Of a stretch of 64,000 nt of DNA, positions 17,000-24,365 are shown piece after piece. The translations under genes were made by a program, and so were the position numbers. Source of the DNA: Anaerobacillus alkaliphilus (GTDB lineage Bacteria > Bacillota > Bacilli > Bacillales > Anaerobacillaceae); the NCBI RefSeq assembly GCF_004116265.1, contig NZ_QOUX01000001.1, forward strand, positions 496,001 through 560,000. The letters are read 5' to 3'. The notes beneath the pieces are model-generated. The model saw only the letters and a list, made by a program, of their open reading frames with translations, made no database searches and was not told where the DNA came from. The first letter of the stretch is position 1. Every line of letters starts with the position of its first letter.

Positions 17000-18283
17000 A
17001 TGAGCAGTTACTTATCGATTTTCCAAAACAGAAATTTTCGCGCACTATTCTTTGGCAGAATTATCACAAATATCGGTGATAGTCTTTACGCCGTAGCAGC
17101 GATGTGGTTGGTATTTGAATTGGGTGGCTCGACCTTATATACAGGCTTAGCTGGCTTTCTTTCATTTTTCCCAAGAATTATTCAATTTTTATCAGGTCCG
17201 CTGATCGATAGATATGCGCTAAAGTCGATCTTAGTTATCACCCAATTCATTCAATGTATCTTGTTATTAATCATACCGGTTGCAGCTTATTTTGATTTTT
17301 TAAGTGTGACGTTAGTGTTAATTGTTACCCCTATTATTACGACTTTCAATATGTTTGTGTACCCAGCTCAATCCGCAGCCCTTCCGAAAATACTTGAAGA
17401 TCATCAGTTAATGAAAGGTAACTCACTGTTTACTTTTGCTTACCAAGGTGTTGAAATGTCCTTTAATGCCATTGCCGGGATCTTAATAGCAAGCGTTGGT
17501 GCAGTGACCATCTATTTTATAGATTCTTTGACCTTTCTTATAGGTTTGCTAATTTTTCTACAGATTCGTCTCCCAGATAATAGAATTCATTCAAAAGAGA
17601 AAGATTTAAAACAATTTATACGAACCTATCATAATGAATTGCTTGAAGGTGCTCAATTGTTGTTTAAGACATTCTTATCTAGATTGCTATTAGGGGCCAT
17701 TGTCTTAAATATGGTCATTGGTGCCACCTTTGTTGTCTTGCCAGCCTATGCCTCTGAGCAAGGAGGACCAGAGATATATGGGTTTCTTTTAATGGCAGCA
17801 GCACTCGGTTCGTTAATGGGTGCCTTGCTTGCGCCATTCCTAAAATTAGAACGATTTAAAATTGGTAGTGTATATGCTGGAGCCTTTGGTTTAGCAGGTA
17901 TTTTATGGGCATTATCTATGATTATGCCATGGACTTGGCTTACAATCCTTGTGTTTGGCTTAGGGTGGGCTCCAGGTGGGGCGACGAATATCCTCATCAA
18001 TACGGTCATTCAAAGGGTCATCCCTAAAGAAATGTTAGGAAGAGTATTTTCAACCGCTGTTAGCATGAGCGGAATTGCGATGCCAATTGGTTCGTTACTC
18101 GGTGGGGTTATTGGTGCGTTTGTAGGTAGTACCGTAATTATTTTCACGAGTGGACTTATTGTAATAGGTATTGCAATTTTTTGGATGGTTGATAAGGTAT
18201 CACGAACCATTCCTTCTGGGGAAGAATTAAATTCTTCTCACTTAAAATTAAAGAATAATTCAAAACTTACCTTTACAGCGTAA
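17000..18283 (+). CDS. MFS transporter, probable efflux pump
   Basis: 427 residues with about twelve hydrophobic segments. The N-terminus NRNFRALFFGRIITNIGDSLY and the loop SGPLIDRYALKSILV match the DHA3-type MFS permeases (MFS_3) that export macrolides or other drugs. The C-terminal half has GRVFSTAVSMSGIAMPIGSL, typical of this group. The gene begins 5 bp after the regulator stop, inside the same transcript, so its expression is probably controlled by that regulator. The substrate is unknown. No terminator is visible before the next gene cluster 50 bp further on. Confidence 0.87.
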   Translation: MSSYLSIFQNRNFRALFFGRIITNIGDSLYAVAAMWLVFELGGSTLYTGLAGFLSFFPRIIQFLSGPLIDRYALKSILVITQFIQCILLLIIPVAAYFDFLSVTLVLIVTPIITTFNMFVYPAQSAALPKILEDHQLMKGNSLFTFAYQGVEMSFNAIAGILIASVGAVTIYFIDSLTFLIGLLIFLQIRLPDNRIHSKEKDLKQFIRTYHNELLEGAQLLFKTFLSRLLLGAIVLNMVIGATFVVLPAYASEQGGPEIYGFLLMAAALGSLMGALLAPFLKLERFKIGSVYAGAFGLAGILWALSMIMPWTWLTILVFGLGWAPGGATNILINTVIQRVIPKEMLGRVFSTAVSMSGIAMPIGSLLGGVIGAFVGSTVIIFTSGLIVIGIAIFWMVDKVSRTIPSGEELNSSHLKLKNNSKLTFTA

Positions 18284-18333
18284 CAGTGTTATGTTACATT
18301 TAAAACAACGAAACAGAGCTGGAGGTGAAAGCG

Positions 18334-18966
18334 ATGGAAGAGCAATTAATCTCAAAGAAAGACCTGCTAAACGAAACGGGAATTTCTTACGGTCAACTGT
18401 ACCGCTGGAAGCGGAAAAACCTTGTACCAGAAGATTGGTTTATACGAAAATCTACATTTACGGGGCAGGAGACGTTTTTTCCCCGAGATAAAATTCTCGA
18501 GAGAATTGATAAAATTATAAATTTGAAAGACGGCTTATCTCTTGATGAGTTGGCCGATATGTTTTCGGGAAGTCCAACAGATCTCAGGTTATCAAAAGAG
18601 GAATTGGTGAAACGAAACATTGTTTCGTCAACTTCGCTAGATATATTTTCTGAGCAATTCGGATTAATCAATGACTTCTCATTTGATTTTATTTTATATG
18701 TGTACGTACTAGATGAACTGCTCCTTAGTGGCGAAATCAGTTTGCAAGAGTCTAAACAGGTACTACAAACGCTCAAGGATCATTATCCAAAGACAAAAGA
18801 GCGAAGTTGCGAGTTAGTGCTAATCCGAAAAATGGGGATAGCGATCGTCCTGTTAGTACCTACTAGTGAACAATTATTTATTGAAGGAACAGCTAAGATT
18901 GCCGTTAGGCTACCACTTAGTAAGGTGATTGAGAGGTTGAAGAAGAAAGTATTAATTGGAGGGTAG
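18334..18966 (+). CDS. yhbD: YhbD-like DUF4004 protein
   Basis: 210 residues. The N-terminus is a MerR-like winged helix (LISKKDLLNETGISYGQLYR then WKRKNLVPEDWF), the pattern of DUF4004/YhbD. In Bacillus subtilis yhbD sits directly before the bactofilin genes yhbE (bacE) and yhbF (bacF), which is exactly the arrangement here, with only 5 bp to the next gene. It is likely a regulator or accessory protein of the bactofilin operon; its role is not established. The ATG at 18334 follows GGAGGTGA, better than the in-frame GTG at 18325. Confidence 0.85.
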   Translation: MEEQLISKKDLLNETGISYGQLYRWKRKNLVPEDWFIRKSTFTGQETFFPRDKILERIDKIINLKDGLSLDELADMFSGSPTDLRLSKEELVKRNIVSSTSLDIFSEQFGLINDFSFDFILYVYVLDELLLSGEISLQESKQVLQTLKDHYPKTKERSCELVLIRKMGIAIVLLVPTSEQLFIEGTAKIAVRLPLSKVIERLKKKVLIGG

Positions 18967-18971
18967 AACCG

Positions 18972-19616
18972 ATGGCAGACATTAAAATTATTGGAGAGGG
19001 AAGATCCCAAGGTGGACATTTTCAGAAAGTCAAAGTGGTTGGGACAGGAAGGATTACAAGTGAACTACATTGTGAGCAAGTAAAACTGTTTGGTGAAGGG
19101 AAATTCGAGGGAAATACCTCCGTTAGTCGGTTTACGATGTTTGGTTCAGTCTCTATGAAGCAAAGTTTAAAAGCAAAATTGGTAAAGGTTTATGGAAAAC
19201 TAGAGGTAGAAGAGACCTTCCAATCTGAGATCGCAAAAATCAAAGGATGGACCAATGTAGATGGAGATGTGTCAGTGGAAAAGTTAGACGTCACTGGTGG
19301 CCTGAAAATTAAAGGACTTTTAAATGTTGGACAGTTAACGATGAATTTACAGCACGAACCTAGCAAAATTAATGAAATCGGCGGAGAGAAAATAACGATT
19401 AAGAGCAGAAGTTTAAATCCGTTTCGAAAGTCACAACGCCTTGACGTTCATGTTATTGAAGGAGACAAAATTTATCTAGAACACACAACAGCTAAGATTG
19501 TTCGTGGAAATGAGGTTACTATCGGGCCTCACTGTGAGATAGAGCATGTAGAGTATAAAACAACTCTAAAAAAAGATAACAAGTCCACGATTGGAAATGA
19601 GAAAAAAGGAAACTAG
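18972..19616 (+). CDS. bacE: Bactofilin BacE-like (polymer-forming cytoskeletal protein)
   Basis: 214 residues. Repeated short strands such as KVVGTGRITSELHCEQVKLF and KFEGNTSVSRFTMFG form the right-handed beta-helix of bactofilins, which polymerise into filaments without nucleotide. In B. subtilis BacE and BacF are needed for proper flagellar assembly and swimming. Synteny with yhbD upstream and a second bactofilin downstream supports the orthology. ATG at 18972 has GGAGGG 9 bp ahead. The stop is 13 bp before the next start, consistent with translational coupling. Confidence 0.85.
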   Translation: MADIKIIGEGRSQGGHFQKVKVVGTGRITSELHCEQVKLFGEGKFEGNTSVSRFTMFGSVSMKQSLKAKLVKVYGKLEVEETFQSEIAKIKGWTNVDGDVSVEKLDVTGGLKIKGLLNVGQLTMNLQHEPSKINEIGGEKITIKSRSLNPFRKSQRLDVHVIEGDKIYLEHTTAKIVRGNEVTIGPHCEIEHVEYKTTLKKDNKSTIGNEKKGN

Positions 19617-19629
19617 AGAGGTGAATACA

Positions 19630-20358
19630 ATGGAAACAAAAAAAGTAATAGGTGACTTAGTGATTAATGGAAACGGTAGTACGGCTGGTGGAACGTTTGC
19701 CAAGGTAAGGTTAAATGGCAATGGGAAAGTTCATGGCGACGTAGAATGTGAGGATTTTGAAACAAACGGCTCTAGTAAGATTGAGGGAAATGTTACAGCA
19801 ACGAAAGCTGTGATTAACGGTAGTAGTAAATTTGTTGGGGACGTAACGACAGGGAATTTCCTGATTAATGGTAGTGCCGCAATTGATGGTGAACTAGCTT
19901 TTGAAAAGTTAGAAGTGAAGGGCGCGAGTAAAGTTACGAAAGGTGTACGTGGTGAAAAACTAGTCGTTGAAGGCTTATTAAAAGCAGGTGGCGATTGTGA
20001 GGTTGAGGAAGCTTTTTTCCAAGGGAGCTTTACGATTGACGGACTTTTAAATGCTGATAAAATTGAAGTGAGTTTGCATGGTAGATCATATGCGAAAGAA
20101 ATTGGTGGAGAAACCATCTCTGTTCGTAAAGGCAGCACTACATTAGGTCTTGATAAACTTTTTAAAGTATTGTCGCGTGAGTTAACGGTTGACGTGATTG
20201 AAGGAGACGTTATTGAACTAGAATACACGAAAGCAAAGGTGGTTCGTGGCAATACGATAAAAATCGGGTTAGGCTGTGACATCGATTTGGTTGAATACAA
20301 AGATCAGTTGCAGACGAACAAGAGTGCAAACGTCGGAGAAAGCAGAAAAATGGATTAG
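19630..20358 (+). CDS. bacF: Bactofilin BacF-like (polymer-forming cytoskeletal protein)
   Basis: 242 residues. The beta-helix repeats are very regular, for example LVINGNGSTAGGTFAKVRLN, NGKVHGDVECEDFETNGSSK and IEGNVTATKAVINGSS. It is a paralogue of the preceding bactofilin, sharing the C-terminal block that ends in EYTKAKVVRGNTIKIG. The two are expected to co-assemble at flagellar basal bodies as in B. subtilis. The ATG at 19630 follows GAGAGGTG; an upstream in-frame ATG at 19591 lies inside the previous gene and lacks a site. A terminator follows. Confidence 0.88.
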   Translation: METKKVIGDLVINGNGSTAGGTFAKVRLNGNGKVHGDVECEDFETNGSSKIEGNVTATKAVINGSSKFVGDVTTGNFLINGSAAIDGELAFEKLEVKGASKVTKGVRGEKLVVEGLLKAGGDCEVEEAFFQGSFTIDGLLNADKIEVSLHGRSYAKEIGGETISVRKGSTTLGLDKLFKVLSRELTVDVIEGDVIELEYTKAKVVRGNTIKIGLGCDIDLVEYKDQLQTNKSANVGESRKMD

Positions 20359-20365
20359 CGGATAC

Positions 20366-20396
20366 AAGGAGTTTTGATTTTTCAAGACTCCTTTTT
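20366..20396 (+). terminator. Terminator of the bactofilin operon
   Basis: AAGGAGTTTTG / CAAGACTCCTT stem (one G-U pair) followed by TTT. Confidence 0.85.
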
Positions 20397-20474
20397 GATA
20401 ATATTGACATAGGTTGACGAAATTCTGTAAAGTATACTCGAAGTACATACATAACAATAGTGGGGGTTTTCATA

Positions 20475-20897
20475 ATGACTACACCAGATATCCGTAAGGT
20501 TGTTCTATTAAACGCATCAATTGAAAAGGTTTGGAATTCAGTAGCTACTTCTGAAGGAATTAGTTCTTGGTTTATGGAAAATGATTTTAAACCGGAAGAG
20601 GGATTTGAGTTCACCATCCACTCACCGTTTGGACCAACTTCTTGTAAGGTCTTAAAAGTGGAAGAACCAAATCACGTTGGAATTACCTGGGGAGAAGCGG
20701 GTTGGGAAGTATCGTTTGATTTAAAACAAGTAGAAGATCAAACAGAACTTACGATGGTTCACTCTGGTTGGGGTGCTCCAGATGAGAAAATTCAAGGGCC
20801 AGGACCAGACATGACAAATTTACAAATTAGAACGACAATGGACATGGGTTGGGATGGACTACTAAATAACGGTCTTCGAAATGCGGTTGAGAAATAA
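20475..20897 (+). CDS. SRPBCC/AHSA1-domain protein
   Basis: 140 residues. The START-like fold of the AHSA1 family is indicated by IRKVVLLNASIEKVWNSVAT near the N-terminus, SWFMENDFKPEEGFEF, a middle VLKVEEPNHVGITW and the final long helix with GWDGLLNNGLRNAVEK. The family binds hydrophobic ligands or acts as co-chaperone; the role of this member is unknown. The ATG at 20475 has GGGGGTT 9 bp upstream; the in-frame GTG at 20460 has no site. It is a single gene between two terminators. Confidence 0.82.
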   Translation: MTTPDIRKVVLLNASIEKVWNSVATSEGISSWFMENDFKPEEGFEFTIHSPFGPTSCKVLKVEEPNHVGITWGEAGWEVSFDLKQVEDQTELTMVHSGWGAPDEKIQGPGPDMTNLQIRTTMDMGWDGLLNNGLRNAVEK

Positions 20898-20906
20898 TAT
20901 TGATTT

Positions 20907-20936
20907 GGACTTAGGGAAAATCCTAAGTCCATTTTT
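20907..20936 (+). terminator. Terminator after SRPBCC gene
   Basis: GGACTTAGG / CCTAAGTCC perfect stem followed by ATTTTT. Confidence 0.85.
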
Positions 20937-21037
20937 AATCCAGGTAAAAAAATTTAGGTTAACGAAGGATTTTTAAAGGATATAAGAGGGAAATGGCGAA
21001 TAAATCTACTACTATCCATAGGAAATGAGGGATTTAG

Positions 21038-22363
21038 TTGACTCAGCAAAATTGGAGTGAATTTGAAACATACTTAGCTAAAACAATGAAAGAACACCAT
21101 ATCCCTGGCTGTGCCGTGGCCGTATCACAAAAGGGTAAGGTCATTTATAAAAAAGGTTTTGGTTATCGTGATATGATCACAAAACGACCTGTAACACCAG
21201 AAACGATCTTCGGTGTTGCTTCCGTAACCAAATCTTTTACGGCACTGTCTATCATGAAACTTGAGGAAGAGGGGCATTTGTCGGTTGACGATCCTGTTGT
21301 GCAACATCTACCAGAGTTTAAATTAGTAGGTGTTGAAGATATTAGCACAATAAAAATCCACCATTTACTCACTCATACAACAGGCCTTGCACCAATGTTT
21401 CGTCGTGAAGAATTACGAAAATTAAAGCATCATATTGCTTACCTTGCCGATAAGGAATATGAACGATTAGGTGAACCGGGAGAATATTTTAGCTATTGTA
21501 ACGATACATTCTTACTTCTAGGGGCAATCATCGAAAAATATACAGGGAAATTGTATCGTAGATATGTGACCGAATCGATTCTAAACCCCTTGGGAATGTA
21601 TCGTTCGACACTTAGCATTGATGAGCTAGGAAAGTATGAAAATGTCTCTATTCCATATGATTACAACAAAAAAACACTGCAACTAGAAGAGAAACCTTGG
21701 CCAAAGCTAGGGAATTATGAGATTGGTGGCGGAATTAGATCTACAGTTTTAGATTTATTAGAGTATGGACAAGTATACATTAATGGTGGCAAAGGGTTAT
21801 TGTCAGAAGAAAAGGTTAAGAAAATGTGGGAAAATCCTTTTAAGGTCAGGGAGAACACATATTATGGTTTCGCCTTACAAGTTACTCCCAATTATGCCAA
21901 TGGAACATTAATAGAACATGGTGGGGGCCAACCAGGTGTTTCCTCAAATTTCGGATTTATACCTGAACAAAAACTGGTCGTTTCAGTACTGTGTAATGTT
22001 TCTAATGTTCCTGTAGATGAAATTTGGTTGGCTGCGGTAAACACAGCACTTGGTTTACCAATGGATCAAAAGCGCACAACTGAGCCGGTTTATGAGATTT
22101 CTGAAGAAAGACTCAGCCAATTTTTAGGTGCATATGATAGTTCAGAGGGCGGGAAAGCCGTAATTTTCTTAGAAAATGGATTGCCAATGCTTGAGGTTAA
22201 TGAAGAAACATTTGCTCTAAGGGCAAGTAATGAAAACACTCTAGTTATAGAGAGTAATGGAAAGCCGTTAACATTCTATACGACAGGCAATGACAAGGCG
22301 TGGGGACTATTGCTAGGTTTTAGAGTTCTAACAAGAAAAAGAAGCTGGGTGCCAGGCACCTAG
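21038..22363 (+). CDS. Serine beta-lactamase-like hydrolase (class C fold)
   Basis: 441 residues. The catalytic SxxK is S62-V-T-K65, the YxN element is Y153-C-N155 and the third motif is HGGGQPG near residue 295, so the active site is complete. The family includes class C beta-lactamases, esterases and D-amino peptidases; no signal peptide is seen, so an intracellular esterase or peptidase is more likely than an antibiotic-degrading enzyme. The start is TTG at 21038 after GAGGGA. The last codons (WVPGT-stop) are encoded by a palindromic GGTGCCAGGCACC repeat, and the stop shares CTAG with the convergent gene. Confidence 0.87.
   Translation: MTQQNWSEFETYLAKTMKEHHIPGCAVAVSQKGKVIYKKGFGYRDMITKRPVTPETIFGVASVTKSFTALSIMKLEEEGHLSVDDPVVQHLPEFKLVGVEDISTIKIHHLLTHTTGLAPMFRREELRKLKHHIAYLADKEYERLGEPGEYFSYCNDTFLLLGAIIEKYTGKLYRRYVTESILNPLGMYRSTLSIDELGKYENVSIPYDYNKKTLQLEEKPWPKLGNYEIGGGIRSTVLDLLEYGQVYINGGKGLLSEEKVKKMWENPFKVRENTYYGFALQVTPNYANGTLIEHGGGQPGVSSNFGFIPEQKLVVSVLCNVSNVPVDEIWLAAVNTALGLPMDQKRTTEPVYEISEERLSQFLGAYDSSEGGKAVIFLENGLPMLEVNEETFALRASNENTLVIESNGKPLTFYTTGNDKAWGLLLGFRVLTRKRSWVPGT
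22348..22360. repeat. GGTGCCAGGCACC palindrome inside a gene end
   Basis: Perfect 13-bp palindrome encoding the C-terminal residues of the serine hydrolase. The same core, GGTGCCTGGCACC, recurs at 39787. This core is common in intergenic palindromic repeats of Bacillaceae. Confidence 0.6.
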
Positions 22364-22635
22364 CCTTTCTTCATCTCACTAATAACAAACGCAAGCTCTT
22401 CATTGCCGAACATCGATAATACCGCTAATAATGTATCTGTTGCTATATAATCTGATTCTTCTTTTGTAACAGTGTGCTCAATTGCATCATTCAAAGCGGT
22501 GTTATTTTTTTGGTTAGGATACGCTTGTTCATAGACTTGCTTAGGATCTAAATTGTGATTAATACACCACTGGGCAAAAATGAGAATCATCATTTTCTCA
22601 TCTCGTTGATAGTTTTCAATTACTTCATTTTCCAA
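22360..22635 (-). CDS. Small conserved hypothetical protein
   Basis: 91 residues, not recognised by name. It is acidic, soluble and helical, with ENEVIENYQRDEKMMILIFA, then WCINHNLDPKQVYEQAYP and a C-terminal block ending in FGNEELAFVISEMKK. The TTG at 22635 is chosen because AGGTG lies about 8 bp ahead; an in-frame ATG further upstream lacks a site. Its TAG stop and that of the convergent serine hydrolase overlap in the palindrome CTAG, so the two genes overlap by 4 bp with no intergenic terminator. Confidence 0.6.
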   Translation of the reverse strand: MENEVIENYQRDEKMMILIFAQWCINHNLDPKQVYEQAYPNQKNNTALNDAIEHTVTKEESDYIATDTLLAVLSMFGNEELAFVISEMKKG

Positions 22636-22795
22636 GTGAACCACACCTCTCATGAATTTAATTATATAAAATCGAACGTATGTTTTCAATGGGAAATTGC
22701 TTTACATGAAAGGAAATCCAAATCATCAGTAAATGGCCGATAGATCATTCGTAAAAAAAGGTTTGCTAGAGAGGCACGGAATGGAGGGGAATAGC

Positions 22796-23425
22796 TTGAA
22801 TTTTTTTCAAGAAACAATTGAAACTGAGGAAGCTTTACGATTATTTACTGGAGAACCAAGTGACTTAGTCAAGTCAAAGGTTATCAACCATATAGATCAT
22901 CATGTAAAGAACTTCATTGCAAAGTCACCTTTCTTGATGATTTCTACATCAGATACTAATGGATTATGCGATGTTTCACCTAGGGGAGATGCTTCAGGTT
23001 TCGTACATATTCTGGATGAGAAACACTTTGTAATTCCAGAGAGACCAGGAAATAAAAGAGTTGATACGTTAAGAAATATTATAGCAAATCCTCAAGTAGG
23101 GCTACTGTTTATCATTCCGGGGTTAGAAGAGACTCTCAGAATAAACGGAAAAGCTTGCGTAACGAAAGATGAGAAGATACTAAAAGAAATGTCAGTGAAT
23201 GGTAAACTCCCGTTATTTGGGATAGGTGTTGAAGTAGAAGAGTGTTTCATCCATTGTGCGAAAGCATTTAAACGTTCAAAACTATGGGATGTAAGTAGTT
23301 GGGAAGAAAGAGATTTACTACCCTCGGCTGCACAGATACTTTTTGATCATGCAAAGCTGCCTCAGACAACGGCAGAGAACATTAAGGAAAGACTTCAGAA
23401 TAGTTATCTTAACCAGCTTTATTAA
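22796..23425 (+). CDS. Pyridoxamine 5'-phosphate oxidase-family FMN flavoprotein
   Basis: 209 residues. The split-barrel PPOX fold is shown by PFLMISTSDTNGLCDVSPRG near residues 48-67, then FVIPERPGNKRVDTLRNI and NPQVGLLFIIPGLEETLRIN. This order is that of the MSMEG_1061-type FMN-dependent PPOX proteins, which may bind F420 or FMN and act on unknown substrates. The TTG at 22796 follows GGAGGGG by 6 bp; the longer frame to 22733 lacks a site. A small transposable element has inserted at its stop codon, separating it from its terminator. Confidence 0.82.
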   Translation: MNFFQETIETEEALRLFTGEPSDLVKSKVINHIDHHVKNFIAKSPFLMISTSDTNGLCDVSPRGDASGFVHILDEKHFVIPERPGNKRVDTLRNIIANPQVGLLFIIPGLEETLRINGKACVTKDEKILKEMSVNGKLPLFGIGVEVEECFIHCAKAFKRSKLWDVSSWEERDLLPSAAQILFDHAKLPQTTAENIKERLQNSYLNQLY

Positions 23426-23432
23426 AGCACAA

Positions 23433-23576
23433 GGCTGTTTTCGCAAAGTTTGTTGCTTTAAAAATACTTAGAATTCACAACTAATTTAGTAAGTAGTGCT
23501 CCTTTCTTACATAATTTATTGGCGGATATTTCGATTATTTTAGGGGGGAAAAGCCACAATGTTTACGAAAAGAGCC
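23433..23576 (+). mobile_element. MITE-like element, copy A (144 bp, 8-bp target duplication)
   Basis: The element starts GGCTGTTTTCGCAAAGTTTG and ends with the inverted counterpart of GGCTCTTTTCGTAAACATTG, giving imperfect terminal inverted repeats of about 28 bp. It is flanked by a perfect 8-bp direct repeat AAGCACAA (23425-23432 and 23577-23584). It has no reading frame. A second, longer copy lies inverted at 32380-32571 with its own 8-bp duplication; both share GAATTCACAACTAATTTAGT (23471-23490 here). The 8-bp duplication and GGCT ends are compatible with mobilisation by an ISL3-type transposase, but none is in the window. Confidence 0.85.
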
Positions 23577-23584
23577 AAGCACAA

Positions 23585-23613
23585 AAAAAGGACTCTTTAA
23601 GTGAGTCCTTTTT
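23585..23613. terminator. Bidirectional terminator displaced by the MITE insertion
   Basis: AAAAAGGACTC / GAGTCCTTTTT perfect stem. It serves the small minus-strand gene at 23612 and, before insertion of the element, probably the flavoprotein gene. Confidence 0.8.
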
Positions 23614-23788
23614 ATGTAGTTAATTCCTGTAATTCTTCTTCAAAGTAGAAGGTTTGTGGGTGTTCCTTAACCGTATAGGAATATCTCTTCATGTTTGGAA
23701 CGTAACTAAACTTGTTAATAGTTACCGTTTCCCCAGTTGATTTAAGGGTAGCTTTATCGTTGGACTGAAATTTATTTTTGTTTCGCAA
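23612..23788 (-). CDS. Small basic hypothetical protein (58 aa)
   Basis: 58 residues, unassigned. Start TTG at 23788 with AAGG 7-8 bp upstream; stop TAA overlaps the terminator stem. The translation begins MRNKNKFQSNDKATLKSTGE and continues with a beta-strand-like TVTINKFSYVPNMKRYSYTV, ending in an acidic helix. This pattern (lysine-rich start, STGE turn, aromatic strands) suggests a small SH3-like or KOW-like barrel, but no function is known. It is real rather than a chance frame because of the good site, the terminator and the protein-like composition. Confidence 0.6.
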   Translation of the reverse strand: MRNKNKFQSNDKATLKSTGETVTINKFSYVPNMKRYSYTVKEHPQTFYFEEELQELTT

Positions 23789-23949
23789 TTAGTTACCTTC
23801 TTTCTTTGTAATTATTTTATTATCTCATAGTTTGCCCATGTTGACTATTTTTCTTCTTCTTAAAAAGATTATTCACTGAAAAAAAAAGCTATGACTGCTC
23901 ACTTTATTAAGTTTTTAAAGGGAAAACCATTTTCTTGGAGAATAAGAAG

Positions 23950-23973
23950 AGAGCGCCTTTTTGTCAGCGCTCT
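23950..23973 (-). terminator. Terminator of the YjcZ-like gene
   Basis: AGAGCGC / GCGCTCT arms around a 10-nt loop; on the minus strand followed by TCTTATT. Confidence 0.7.
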
Positions 23974-23987
23974 ATCTTTATTTGGTA

Positions 23988-24149
23988 TTAGACAGTTGGA
24001 GTTACCCAAGCAGCCCCGATGATTACTAATAAGATGAAAAGAACCACGATTAACGCGAAACCACGGCCAAATCCACCTGTATGCGCTACAGGAGCAGCAG
24101 CTGGGTAGCATCCAGCTCCATAACCAGCACCATATCCGTATCCGTACAT
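23988..24149 (-). CDS. YjcZ-family sporulation protein
   Basis: 53 residues. Glycine/tyrosine-rich N-terminus (MYGYGYGAGYGAG, then CYPAAAPVAHTGG) followed by the family-defining transmembrane helix FGRGFALIVVLFILLVIIG. YjcZ-type proteins are small membrane proteins made in sporulating cells. Start ATG at 24149 has GGAAGGTGGTG upstream. A near-consensus sigma-K promoter (TACC-N16-CATATGCT) precedes it, which fits mother-cell expression late in sporulation. A second, related gene lies at 27592-27807. Confidence 0.85.
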   Translation of the reverse strand: MYGYGYGAGYGAGCYPAAAPVAHTGGFGRGFALIVVLFILLVIIGAAWVTPTV

Positions 24150-24181
24150 TAACTAACACCACCTTCCTGTGAAGTTACTAC

Positions 24182-24209
24182 AGCATATGCACTAGTTTGC
24201 AACTAGGTA
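24182..24209 (-). promoter_or_regulatory. Sigma-K-like promoter of the YjcZ-family gene
   Basis: On the minus strand TACC (24209-24206), 16 bp, CATATGCT (24189-24182), matching mACm-N16-CATAnnnT except the first base. Confidence 0.55.
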
Positions 24210-24365
24210 TTAGATATTTGCGGATTAGACAATAATTGGGCAGATGCACATATAATTAGGACTAACATAAATAGTGTGATAATGTAAAAACTAATAAATA
24301 AAAAGTTTTTAGGAACAACCATCTCCTCTCAATACATTGATCATTTACATAGAAAGGAGAGTAAA

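Noticed and set aside
21038-22363. Annotating the serine hydrolase as a beta-lactamase
   Set aside because: No signal peptide and no evidence of antibiotic specificity; the fold is shared with esterases and peptidases.
23585-23613. Including the terminator in MITE copy A
   Set aside because: The 8-bp duplication ends at 23584, directly before the stem, so the terminator is outside the element.
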